From Rostrohypoxylon terebratum (Eukaryota; Ascomycota; Sordariomycetes; Xylariales; Hypoxylaceae), in NCBI GenBank assembly GCA_022497145.1, contig MU386068.1:1-24067 (forward strand): a stretch of 24,067 nucleotides of DNA. Direction: 5' to 3'. Positions 1-10,800 of this stretch are shown piece by piece. The position numbers and the translations under genes were made by a program. The notes beneath the pieces were generated by a model. The model worked only from the letters and a program-made list of their open reading frames with translations. It was not told the DNA's origin and searched no databases. Position 1 is the stretch's first letter, and every line of letters begins with the position of its first letter.

Positions 1-82
1 TAATTGATCTAATGATCTGGTAGACGCTCTAGATCAGTTAGATCAATAGATCATTCTACGCCGCGGTTTAACCGTGATTGGT

Positions 83-731
83 TTATGGGGTTCCAGTCCT
101 TGGGTGTTCCAGGTGGCCGCCTGTCGGTTGGTTTGTGACAATAGCCTGTTTGACAACTAATCCCCCAAGGCTATGGACGACGAAGATAATCTTGTGTGAA
201 GCCTAGGTAGTCACAATTTTGTGAGTGATTAACTTGGAGGGAAGGTCTTCAACAATTACTCACAGAAGCATCATCGTTTCTCTTATTAATTAAATCACTA
301 AGTGAGTTCCTTGCATGACCTTCCAGATTGTTTCTCGATGTAGGCCCAGATAAGTGGAAGAAATCTGCGTCGTACCCGAAAGTAAGAATGCGCGCATTCT
401 TTATATCGGTTGGTAGCAAATCCTTTGGTCAGAATACGCCAGCTTCTCTATGCGTGAATGTTGCGTCAGAACGGCCATTTAGTCCATGGAGAAAAACAAT
501 GTCGACTACAGCATTATCAGGGGCATATAGTTCTCTGAGGCCATTTATAACTTCATAGGAGGACGGCGGTCGGGTTGAGGCTGGTGGAACTGAGAGTTGG
601 TTCGAATTGACTTGGGAATTTCCATTTTTATTGATGTTACCTCCAGCCGGAGTGGATAAGCGCCGCCTCTTGCGGCGGAAGAGCCCAAGTAGGCACTCGC
701 AAAGCGATACCATTACGCTGGAAAAGATCAA
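83..731 (-). pseudogene. Broken SERAC1-like alpha/beta hydrolase (N-terminal part)
   Basis: Reading leftwards from the ATG at 731, about 100 codons are open. They start with a short hydrophobic/basic N-terminus (KRKR-type stretch) and lead into the family hallmark DIVFLHGLNG. An in-frame TGA at 429-431 stands where these proteins have a conserved Trp (GVF-W-P). The same frame then continues as recognisable family sequence (PKDLLP, ARILTFGYDADF, NNLEGHARNSL). A 61 nt intron (203-263, GTGAGT...CTAG) fits precisely and leads to IIFVVHSLGGLVVKQA, the nucleophile elbow with its Ser (codons at about 161-175). Beyond this the homology fades and a stop comes at 83-85. In fungi such domains often head NACHT/ankyrin or TPR proteins of the NLR type; only the hydrolase start is visible here. 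The stop and the decay after the elbow argue for a pseudogene. A sequencing error at the TGA is the alternative. Confidence 0.75.
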
Positions 732-1642
732 TATCCCTAGGGATTTACTCCTACGAAGGTGTAGGTAGCTCTTCGTGTGGTGAATTAAGAGAATAAGCCA
801 ACAACCAAAATCCTAAATAGGTACAGAGCGCTTCCGCTCAATGAGATCTTCAGTTGAAGTTCAGCTATGAGTGTATGCCACGTTCGCCTTTCCCCGCTCA
901 ATATCATCCAATGTTAGAAGTGAGGCTGATTATAGTACCATCCATACTACCTAGTAGGTAGGTAGGCGACACATTGAGTGTATGGCATTAGGTACCATAA
1001 AAATAATCCGAAATTAATTGACAGACCAATCCATCAAAATGACGAATGTATCAGATTAAATACCACTTTTTTCGGTTGCATATGATCATAGCGTAGTATT
1101 TCGGCGCTTGTTACGTGTCTTTTGTCATTGGCTTGTTGATGTTTACATGTCTACTAGGTACCTATTAGGTACCTAGGTCCTAGGTAGATAGGTAGGCTCG
1201 CGAGACTTCATCAGCGAATATATATGAACTACAAGAATGCGTAGCTGGTGATATCACAATCTGTATTGGCTATCGCTCTGCCCATCTAGATAATACTAGG
1301 CATATCTGGGCTACCTCGGTAGGTAGGTACCTAGGCAAATACACCTAGTCCGCCGTGGTCCATGAGACTTTCGAGGGGAGAGGCGTTATAAGCCGGGGAT
1401 AGCAACTATTCATTCTAAAAAAAACACCTATCAATTCTATGACGTAAGTATTTTCAATTGTATATAAACCAGATGAGTAGCATCACCAATTATGGCGTCG
1501 TACCTACCTAGTTAGAGGGCGTCCCCCTGAGTTGCACGTGACTCTCGCCGACCTCGCTTTGTCCTTATCAGTGCATTTCTACAGCCCTCTAAATTGTGTG
1601 ACACTACCAATCTCATGAACCATCCGAGTTCTGCGAATTTAT
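732..1642. other. Gene-free stretch with dispersed TACCTAGG-type repeats
   Basis: No credible coding frame is visible. The stretch is AT-rich and carries several clusters of GGTAGGTAGG / TACCTAGG words, described separately. The right end (about 1400-1640) must hold the promoter and 5' leader of the carbamoylase gene; TATATAAA occurs at 1460-1467 and TATATAAG at 1690, but neither can be assigned with confidence. Confidence 0.6.
946..1337. repeat. Clusters of TACCTAGG / GGTAGGTA short repeats
   Basis: Variants of the self-complementary word TACCTAGGTA and the tandem tetramer GGTA occur at about 949-966, 1150-1197 and 1315-1336, with further copies at 1500-1511. The same word recurs elsewhere in the window only between genes (about 15236-15247, 21410-21420, 21884-21902, 22908-22922). 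The pattern resembles low-complexity intergenic repeats common in filamentous ascomycetes. No mobile-element ends were seen around them. Confidence 0.6.
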
Positions 1643-3375
1643 ATGCTTATCATGACTTCCGGAGTACGCCGCTCGTTTGTCGCGCGCAACTATATAAGTC
1701 GCCTCACGGCCACGACGAAATGCCATTCTCTGGCGGGCTTATCATTTCCCTTATCATCGTCGCAACTATCATCCTTCTCCCCACTCGGCCCAACCCGACG
1801 CTTCAGTGCCAGTACCTGGAACGCCAAAGCTATGGCAGGTGGAGATTTCAAGGCTTTGAAAGTCCGACAGGACAGGTTGATGGACACACTGCATAGCACG
1901 TGTGTTTTCGGTCCGGGAGAAAGATGGGGAAAGTGAGTCTATCTCGGTATTTCTGATGCTCCTAAGAGGCAGCGTACTGATGCCGACGATAGCGCAGCTG
2001 AGGAAATGGGCATGTCACGGCTCGCGCTGAGCGATTCGGACAAGGATGTGCGAGACTGGTTTGTTAAGAAAACCACAGAGTTAGGGTGCAATGTCACTAT
2101 CGACGCTATGGGGAATATTTTCGCTATACGGCCCGGCCGACAGGAAGGACTCGCTACATTCGCGGGGTCTCATCTCGATACGCAGCCAACCGGCGGCCGA
2201 TATGACGGCATATTGGGTGTCTTAGCTGGTATTGAGATGCTCACCGTACTAAAAGACAACAACTGGGAGACGGAGTTCCCAGTTGGATTGGTGAATTGGA
2301 CTAAGTATGTGAAACCTTGGACGAATGGAGTATTGCGGGGTTTCATAGGGGTAATTGATTAACAATAACGCAATAGTGAGGAAGGCGCTCGTTTTCCCAT
2401 GAGCATGTCGTCGTCAGGAGTTTGGGCTGAAGAAATTCCCCTTGAACGAGCCCATAACCTTCGGGAGGTGGGCGGAGGGACAGCGACGATGAAATCGGAG
2501 TTGGAACGAATTGGATACCTTGGTTCGATACCGGCTAGTTATAAGAGCTCGCCAATGGCAGCTCACTTTGAACTTCATATCGAGCAAGGACCCATCCTCG
2601 AAACGGAGAAGCAAAAAGTGGGAGTCGTAAAAGGGGTTCAGGCTTATAAGTGGTTTACGATTGATATTGCCGGTCGAGGTATTTCGATTTTACTCCTTTT
2701 TATTAAACTCATATCATCAGTGCTGACCATACGGGGGGTTTACTAGACGCGCACACGGGCACTACACCTCTCAATAGCCGGGCTGATGCGATGCTGCTCG
2801 CGGCACGCTTAATCATGCACTCACATCGCCTCGCAACCACACACTCTGCCCTTGCATCCACGGGCATACTGACATTAAGTCCAGGTAGCACAAACACAAT
2901 TCCAGGTCGTGTTAGCTTCACACTAGATGTGCGCGCCCCAGCTGACGCGACAGTTGATGCCATGGAAGTTGCTCTGAAAAGGGATTTTGCGAAACTAGCC
3001 GCAGGCGAAGATATCGACGGGCTTCTTGCCGGCTCGACACCGGGCAAGCCGCTTAGCGTGGAGTGGCGGACAGATTTCGTCTCCCCTGCTACGATATTCC
3101 ATCCAGACTGTATCGCCGCAGTGCGCGCTTCTGCAGAAGAAGTTACTGGAAGCAGTAGTTTGGTCAGGGATATGACGAGCGGGGCTGGACACGACAGCGT
3201 CTACTCCAACCGGCGGTGTCCGACGAGTATGATCTTCGTACCGTCGAAGAATGGGGTCAGTCATAACCCGGAGGAGTATACAAGCCCCGAAGATTGTGCT
3301 ATAGGCGCGAATGTTCTGCTGCAAAGTGTGTTGCGATATGATCAGATGAGGGCAGAAGGTAAGGTCAAAGCCTGA
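1643..3375 (+). CDS. M20-family beta-ureidopropionase / N-carbamoyl-L-amino acid hydrolase, mitochondrial
   Basis: Four exons, 1643-1932, 1993-2304, 2377-2678 and 2747-3375, give 510 residues. The introns are 60, 72 and 68 nt with branch sites TACTGAT, GATTAAC and GCTGACC. Residues 1-60 are Arg/Ser-rich and end in RRFSAS, a typical mitochondrial presequence cleavage motif. The enzyme core carries all the metal-site motifs of the hydantoinase/carbamoylase branch of M20: GSHLDT (His157, Asp159), GGRYDG (Asp168), NEEGARF (Glu202/203), HFELHIEQGP (His268), GRDAHTGTTP (His304) and GVSHNPEEYT (His474). The family hydrolyses N-carbamoyl-beta-alanine or N-carbamoyl amino acids to the free amino acid, CO2 and ammonia; fungal PYD3-type beta-alanine synthases belong here. 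The exact substrate cannot be read from the sequence. A start at the second Met (1652) is equally possible. The gene appears intact. Confidence 0.88.
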
Positions 3376-3576
3376 CATGATAGTTGCCGCGATGCAAGGC
3401 ATATGCAGCTTTGAATTCATCTGCATATATATCTATATTGTAAATATGAATACTCACCAAAAAGATATGTTGTACTTCGAAGAGTGTGCTTCATAATGAT
3501 ATCGCTGTAGTTGTCTAGCATGTCTATAGCGTTCGCGTAGAGGTTGTTGACATAGAAAGCATCCGAGGGTGCGGAT

Positions 3577-4732
3577 TCAATCCTTCATCTGTCTGACGTT
3601 CAGATTGATGCGTTTTCTTTGCATCCACCCCCTCCATTCCTCGAACTTCCCGTCTTCTGCCGGCCAATCAGCCAGGAAATCGGGACATGTGCCTTTGAGG
3701 ACTTTCGGTACGCCATGCCAAGCGTAGCGAGATTCCTGGCTCATGTAAATAGCATCGCCAGACCGCAGCCGGAGAAGGAGGTAAGGCTTCTCCGGCTTTT
3801 CTCCCTCATTTGAAGTGGGGTGTTTCCCGAAGTCATTCGGCGCAATCATAAACAGCGCATCGCATCCGATGCTGAGACTCACAAGACCTTTGTCCGATTC
3901 TTCGCTCACATCTCGATGCATCATCATCGTGTCTCCCGGCGTATATAAGTTGACAATCGCAGCTTGGGCGATGGTGTCGGGGAAAATCGTCTGAAGAAAT
4001 CCAGCAATATCGCTGGGAAAACCGGGAGGGGGCTGGTTAGGATATACTCGATTGGTCCAATCATACTGGCCCCCGAGTGTTACCCAGGACAATCGTCGCT
4101 CAAGGACCTGCTTGATGGATAATGGCTTATGTACACTTGCGTCCTTCGGTACGAATTCTACAGGAGACTCTGGAGGATAGGAGAAGAATGACTGGGATGT
4201 GTCATTTTCCTTATACTCTTCGTCTCGATAGGGAAGATCATAGTGAAGATGTAGATTAGTCTTGTGAGTTGGGTTGCTCAAATCCCTATGAAGCATCCGA
4301 CGCAGAAGTGCCTTTTGCGTGTTCGGGGGTATCAGAGAAGGGTATATGAGCAGACCTACGAGTCTAGAATTAGATACGCCGCCATCGCTACCTAAATATA
4401 GACTAACCTGGAATTAAAGGGTGAGAATAAAAGGGGGCATCTTGAGATATCTGGTTCTCATCCCAATTCTCATTCTCGAGTTGCTGAAACGATTTTCTAA
4501 GTTTTTCTTTTGGTATATGTCCTTCTAGATTAAATGCGCCCACATCTTTCGTGAAATCTAGTTCATCTATATCTGGATGGTTGATGAAGTCTGCGTGGTC
4601 CGTCCTCGAGTATTTTTTCCAAGTAGCTTTGAGCTCCTGGCTTGGTTGCTCATGAGCATCCAGGGTGGTGAGGTCAAGCGGCATGGTCGTGGGTATAATA
4701 TGTTGCGGACTATAAGAATGACTTCGTTTCAA
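3577..4732 (-). CDS. AlkB/ALKBH1-like Fe(II)/2-oxoglutarate dioxygenase
   Basis: Two exons, 4732-4408 and 4355-3577, encode 367 residues; the 52 nt intron (4356-4407) runs GTTAGT...CGTAG. The C-terminal half is an AlkB double-stranded beta-helix. AAIVNLYTPGD provides the substrate-lid N-x-Y motif, HRD supplies the iron ligands His255 and Asp257, AWHGVPKV gives the third ligand His322, and RKRINLNVR (Arg357 and Arg363) is the R-x5-R that binds 2-oxoglutarate. Length and arrangement fit the ALKBH1 branch, whose members demethylate DNA or RNA bases by oxidation. Which nucleic acid is used here is unknown. The N-terminal third is acidic and less conserved. Translation could also start at Met17 (MPLDLTTLD). 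The gene is divergent from CDK1, with about 930 bp between the two starts. Confidence 0.88.
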
Positions 4733-4904
4733 AGTTCATGCTCTGTCTTTAACATCTAAAGATGCTTTCAATGCTGTGCTTGAACAGCCAGCCTGCTCAA
4801 CTTGAGACTTGAGACTTGAGTATCTGGTGGTGAAGTTTGTGCAGATAGAATATTATAGATGATCATATGATGCACATGCATAACATAATTCGTCAGAAGT
4901 ACAG

Positions 4905-5066
4905 CAGTACTTTTTTCGGCGATAAGATAATAGAGTGTTGTACCTGCATGTTTACGTAAGGTGGGGAAACCCAGTGCGAGGTGCTTACTTCCTGGTACAG
5001 TTCGATCTGTGTACCGTAGTATTTTTAGGTTGCACCAGACTGTATTGTACTTCGTAAAAAGTACTG
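4905..5066. repeat. 11 bp inverted repeat spaced by 140 bp
   Basis: CAGTACTTTTT at 4905-4915 is matched exactly by AAAAAGTACTG at 5056-5066, and two of the next three positions inward also match (CG). The arrangement resembles the ends of a small MITE-like relic, but no target duplication could be seen at the flanks, so it may simply be a chance or hairpin-forming repeat. Confidence 0.35.
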
Positions 5067-5363
5067 ATTTAAGCCACAAACGCGATAACTTTGCTAGCCA
5101 CAACTCAGCGCGTTACCGAAAGCTAATTTTACTGTTTACCTTGTTATTGATTTATTGATGGGAAAACAACCGGAAATCATCTCACTCTTGTCATCTAACA
5201 ATTCTTCGGATTCCTGCAGCAATCTTGAGATCGTGAACGACCTGTAGCCTCCATGGAGTTTTGATCAACTTCGGGACCGCGCAGAATTGAATCTGTCCGC
5301 TCTCTATTTCTTGCAATCCCTTCAATATTATTCCAGGTTCTGATTGTTATCCGGGCAGTGATC

Positions 5364-5628
5364 CCAATTCGGCCAGGTTTTCTTCCCATCCCCAATTTCC
5401 AATTCCCAATCCCCATCGCATCCCACTATTGCCCCTCGTTTTTTTCCCCTGGGCGTTACCCCCCCAATCACCAATTGTGAACGGATAACCGCTGCCCACC
5501 GCTTTAAGGGCCAACACAAAGTAAATAGCAACCAAATTCAACTTTATCGTTGCGTTTGAAATTGCCAATAACTACATAGCAAACCTGCCGACCCCATCTT
5601 CTTTTCTTACGCTCCTTCAACCCCCAAT
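5364..5628 (+). promoter_or_regulatory. Cluster of eight CCAAT boxes upstream of CDK1
   Basis: CCAAT occurs on the + strand at 5364, 5392, 5399, 5406, 5464, 5471, 5565 and 5624, all within 300 bp of the CDK1 start codon at 5661. CCAAT is the core site of the fungal CBC/HAP complex. Some of the density may reflect a C/A/T-rich leader rather than selected sites. Confidence 0.45.
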
Positions 5629-5660
5629 TCGACCCTTTATAGAGGTAGCTATCAGTCAAA

Positions 5661-6858
5661 ATGGAGAATTACCAGAAGCTTGAGAAGATTGGTGAAGGTA
5701 CGTTCAAATCCCATCTCTCATTTTCCATTTTCCATCGCTTCTACATTATTTTTTTTTATTCATCGTCTGATTTCTCTCTACTGGTCATATACCGTGGATT
5801 TAACTCAAATTTACTGTCTGACTCTTCAGCCGCGCGGAATGACTGATTTACTAATTTAATGTCTATTTCTAGGTACCTATGGTGTCGTTTACAAGGCCCG
5901 AGACCTGGCCCACGGTGGCCGTATTGTCGCATTGAAGAAAATTCGTCTCGAGTCGGAGGATGAAGGTGTTCCTAGCACTGCCATCCGCGAGATCTCCTTA
6001 CTCAAGGAGATGCGCGACCCCAACATCGTCCGGCTCTTTAACATCGTCCATGCCGAAGGTCACAAGCTATACCTAGTGTTCGAGTTCCTTGATCTTGATT
6101 TGAAGAAGTACATGGAGGCACTTCCCGTCAGCGACGGCGGTCGCGGCAAGGCCCTCCCGGAAGGGTCTGGACCAGAGTTAGGACGTCTTGGACTTGGAGC
6201 CAGCATGGTCCGCCGCTTCATGAGCCAACTTTGCGAGGGAATTCGTTATTGCCACAGCCACCGAATCCTCCACCGAGATTTGAAGCCCCAGAACTTGCTG
6301 ATCGACCGCGACGGCAACCTGAAGCTTGCTGATTTTGGTTTGGCTCGTGCCTTTGGCGTTCCTCTTCGTACCTATACTCACGAGGTCGTCACTCTCTGGT
6401 ACCGTGCTCCCGAAATTCTGCTTGGCGGTCGACAATACTCAACTGGTGTTGACATGTGGTCGGTGGGATGCATCTTCGCCGAGATGTGCACTAGAAAGCC
6501 TTTGTTCCCTGGCGATTCGGAAATTGATCAGATCTTCAAGACTTTCCGGTAAGACACCCCTCTAGCTTATTCATGCTAACCCTACTGACAACTCAATAGT
6601 CTTCTGGGAACTCCTACTGAGGATGTTTGGCCTGGTGTAACATCCTACCCTGACTTCAAGGCCTCTTTCCCCAAGTGGGTCCGCGATTACTCGCAGAGCT
6701 TGTGCTCGAACCTTGACGACAATGGCCTTGACCTTCTTGAGTCTCTGCTTGTCTACGACCCTGCCGGTCGTATCTCTGCTAAACAGGCTTGCCATCACCC
6801 TTACTTCGAGTCCCCGACACGTCACCCGACCCGCTATGGAAGCAATGGACATGCTTGA
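5661..6858 (+). CDS. cdc2: Cyclin-dependent kinase 1 (Cdc2/Cdc28/NimX type)
   Basis: Exons 5661-5697, 5873-6548 and 6600-6858 encode 323 residues. The introns are 175 nt (with a perfect TACTAAT branch site at 5849-5855) and 51 nt. Signature elements are all present: the glycine loop GEGTYG with the inhibitory Thr14/Tyr15 pair, Lys34, the PSTAIRE helix at 46-52 that binds cyclin, HRDLKPQN (catalytic Asp148), DFG (Asp166) and the activation segment with Thr181 in YTHEVVTLWYRAPE. The insertion PVSDGGRGKALPEGS before the alphaE helix is typical of filamentous fungal Cdc2. The exact PSTAIRE separates it from Pho85-like kinases (PSTAIRE is shared, but they lack the THEVVTLWYRAPE context and this insertion). 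It is the main kinase driving S phase and mitosis with B-type cyclins. The start has a good context (CAAAATGG). No defects were seen. Confidence 0.95.
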
Positions 6859-7893
6859 GTGACATTTATCATACGACGTATCCGAAACTCAGAATATGCC
6901 TATTTACGTTGAGCATAATTCTTAGATTTTAGGATACGTTGGCTCAGGTATTAATCGCGCAAACAATACTATACAACATCATCGTCAAATGCGTTCCCGA
7001 TCACAGATCCTTGATGTACGCCACGTCTAGAATGCGTCTCTTGTAGGAGGATGCTCGGACCTTCTCATTTCTCCAATGTTTTCGCAAGCTATGCGGCATG
7101 TGAACAATGGTTTTACGGGGCGTTGGAAGGGGGACCAGGCATTTGAGAGGAGTTAAGGGGGAATAGGAACTACGCATTGAGAATACTTCCATTATCAGAA
7201 GGCGATGAATATCGTGGTACGACAGCTACGGGACTGCCCTTCCCGTGGCAGGATACCTTGATATCCCTTTTCCTTTGTCTATTGCCTAAAGTAGGTGCTC
7301 ACTAAGAGCACTGATGATGCATTTGCTCTGTAGGAAACGAATCAATGAAACACGGTTGCTTTTCCGATTAATGAACTTGACTATCCTGGTGTCCATTTCT
7401 AAGCCACAGTGACCTCTCTAGGCTCTAGAAAGTACGAGGTCAATTACCTGAGCTAACCAAACAACTACTAAATTCTAGCGACTTCATCCACTAGATTATA
7501 GGGAATTAAAGCGCTAAAAGGCCTAACCGTAAAAATTAATAGTACTACTACAGTGTCAGCTAGGTTACCTAAGCAGGAAAGATGTGGGTCTGGGACGGCA
7601 AGATCCTTGCAAGGACAGGGTGTGACGTTGATTCAGGTACCTTGTACCTGCCACGCCAAAAGAGCCCTGAGTGGACTCTGGGCGTCCTGAGGCTAGAATG
7701 ATTACGTAAAGTTTTAAATTGAATGCAAAGACTCGGCCGCGTCGCGCGCCACGGAATCTTCAAAACCAACATGCCCATCAATTGATTCTTCAAAAGCACG
7801 CGCATCTCGTTTTTCTCATTGTTTCTGGTACTCATTCTATTAGGTTGATCCTCATGACGACATGCGCATTACAATACACGTCAACGAGTCACC
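6859..7893. other. Intergenic region between CDK1 and HIRA
   Basis: About 1 kb with no supported gene. It must contain the CDK1 3' end and the HIRA promoter. Reading frames here are short and lack family resemblance. I see no repeat, tRNA or other structured element. Confidence 0.5.
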
Positions 7894-10800
7894 ATGCGCA
7901 TCATTAAGCCATCGTGGCTAAGCCATAAAGGTATGAAATCGGCCTCTTCAAGTACCAGGATGTTTTAGAGCCAAAAAAAAAAGCTGACCATTGTCATTTT
8001 CTTAGGCGAACAAAAGGATTTCGAGGTTTACAGCTGTCATATATCACCCGACGGCAAAAGACTCGCAACGGCTGGTGGAGGTATGTTTCACATCACATGA
8101 ATGCCAACTAGCTATCACATTTACATGCGCTGATGGTTTTAGATGGACACGTCCGAGTTTGGTCGACTGAATCTATCTACAATGCCGACGATCCATCATA
8201 CACGAAGCCCAGGCAGCTCTGCCACATGAGCCACCATCTCGGAACCATACACTCCGTTCGATTCTCACCTAACTGTCGATACCTCGCCTCGGGCGCAGAC
8301 GATAAGATTATATGTATATACCAGTTAGAGAGCGGTCCCCCGACCATTGCACCCTTCGGAACGAATGAACCACCTCCCGTCGAGAACTGGAAGACTTCGA
8401 GACGATTGATAGGACACGACAACGACGTTCAAGACTTGGCTTGGTCTTATGATGGCTCCATTCTTGTTTCTGTCGGTCTAGATTCCAAAGTCGTCATCTG
8501 GTCAGGACATACTTTCGAAAAGCTTAAGGTACTGGGAAATCACCAGAGCCATGTCAAGGGAATCACCTTCGACCCTGCCAACAAGTTCTTCGCTACCGCG
8601 AGCGATGATCGATCCATCAAGATCTTCCGCTTCACACCGCCCGCGCCTAATGCGACTCAGCACGACATGGTAAACAACTTCCAACTCGAGACCACCATCA
8701 GCGCTCCCTTCAAGTCATCCCCTCTAACCACATACTTCCGGAGGTGCTCATGGTCGCCGGATGGGAATCACATTGCTGCAGCTAATGCAGTCAACGGCCC
8801 AGTCAGTTCGGTCGCTATCATCGAGCGGACGAGATGGGATAGTGAAATCAATTTGATTGGCCACGAAGGTCCAACTGAAGTCTGCATGTTCTCCCCTCGG
8901 TTATTCCATACCAAGAAGCCGCTGGAGAATGGCGCGGCCAACGGACACTCGGGAGGAGCATTAGTAACAGTGATAGCATCTGCTGGCCAGGACAAGACCT
9001 TAAGTATCTGGAACACAAACACGTCGAGACCAGTGGTGATATTACAGGATCTTGCAGCAAAGTCAATATCAGACCTCGCTTGGACTCCTGATGGGCAGAT
9101 ACTATTCGCATCGAGCCTTGACGGTGGTATTGTCGCGGTCAAGTTCGAGACTGGTGAATTAGGGTGGGTAGCCAATCTTGAGGAGACTGATAAAGCTCTC
9201 TCTAAATATGGAGCTTCGCGAAAAGCCATGGGCATTGCTGAAGACGTCGATGGGCTCCAGCTGGAAAACTACAGTAAGGAAGGGGAGAGGAGAGGTGCTG
9301 AATCGCGGATGGGGGCACTTATGGGCGACTTTCACCCGCTCCCGAAAGATGCGCCCCCCACAACAAATGGAGTCAAGAACACCACGTCAACCCCGAACCC
9401 CCCATCCACCAACGGACAGCCCATCGACTCCCAATCAGAGAAGGATAAGGCTGGCCAGGCTGCTCAGGCTGCTCCCGCAGAGGAGTCGGCTGATAAAACT
9501 GCCCAACGGGTAAACGAGCTCAAGTCACGTGTGACAATTACCAAGGACGGGAAGAAAAGAGTAGCACCAATGCTCATATCGTCATCCGGCACCGGACAAT
9601 CTTCGCTCCCTCAGAGCCAACTAGTTGGATCTAGCTCCTCGAAAGCTGCACAAAACGACATGCCACAGACAATCTTAGACCTTTCTAAACCGTACGATGG
9701 CCTACCGGAAGGTGGCCTAGCGGCTATGTTGCTAGGCAATAAGAGGAAAGCTATTGTTGTTGAAGGCGAAGAGGATGAAGAGCACCCGAACAAAAGGGCT
9801 GCGTCTGGGCCAAGAATCATAATGAGGAACGGAGTTGATGGCCTTGAACCTGCCGCTTTTGAATCCCCTGACCACGGCCTAGTACCAACTCCCGAATACC
9901 TACGACCGGCGATACTTAATCCTTCTATCGCCATTTCTCAGGTTCGCTTAGCAGTCCCTAAGGTCAGATCACATATCCTCCGGCCATTAGAACGAGGCGT
10001 TCTACTCGAGGAAAGCAGCCCCGAGGAAGCCTCGAAAGTTCCTGAAAATACCATACTGGAAGCGAAGAATCCAGTGTCCATTAGAGATCCGTCACATATC
10101 ACAGCTACAAAACGCGGTACCCTGTTATGGCAAGATTACCTCCCCCGTGCCATCATCCTCGTCACAGGTAGTAAGAGATTCTGGGCTGCGGCCTGCGAGG
10201 ACGGTAGTTTGTATACTTGGACACCAGCTGGACGTCGCCTCATAAATGCGATGGTTCTGGAATCTCAACCTGTCATTCTGGAATGTCGGGACTGGTGGCT
10301 ACTTTGCATTACGGCAGTTGGTATATGCCATGTTTGGAATATCAACACCCTCTCTTCCCCACACCCCCCAGTATCACTTGCCGCCGTATTAGAAATCGCC
10401 ATTAGCTCCCTTCAGATGCATAGTGCTATGCCAGCTCCCGGTGTCACTTCCGCACACTTAAATTCCAACGGCCACATTGTCGTCACCCTTACCAACGGAG
10501 ACGGATACTATTATTCTCCTACCATGTACTCTTGGCAACGGCTTTCCGAATCTTGGTGGGCCGTAGGAAGCCAGTACTGGAACAGCAATGACTCTTCAGT
10601 CGGCGCTCTACAGTCTACGGCAGTTGGGCCTACATCCTCCAAGGACGGCGAAAAGGAGGAAGCTACCGTCTCGGCCGGCATAATCCCATTCCTAGAGCGA
10701 CACACAACAAATGAGTTCCTATTGAAGGGTAGAGCATACACACTACAGCGCCTAATTAAGACCTTATTATCGAGAGACGGTTTCGAAACATTCGAGTCCA

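Larger units (their letters stand above)
4733..5660. promoter_or_regulatory. Shared upstream region between alkB-like gene and CDK1
   Basis: These 928 bp separate two divergent genes and hold no credible coding frame. The left part is AT-rich, with three tandem copies of ACTTGAG near 4799-4820 and an 11 bp inverted repeat (4905-4915 and 5056-5066). The right part (5340-5660) is pyrimidine-rich, contains many CCAAT boxes and forms the likely CDK1 promoter and leader. Confidence 0.6.

Noticed and set aside
83..731. RIP as the cause of the stop codon in the hydrolase pseudogene
   Set aside because: The inferred change is in a CpC context, and the surrounding sequence does not show the many C-to-T changes expected of RIP.
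1932..1968. 36 nt intron (ending CTAAGAG) as the first intron of the carbamoylase gene
   Set aside because: Too short for a fungal intron. The 60 nt alternative ending at 1992 has a TACTGAT branch site and gives a better family match (RWGNAAEEMGM).
4768..5103. 111-codon minus-strand frame upstream of the alkB-like gene
   Set aside because: No family resemblance, and it covers the inverted repeat and promoter sequence.
8768..9235. 155-codon minus-strand frame
   Set aside because: It is antisense to the strongly supported WD40 region of HIRA.
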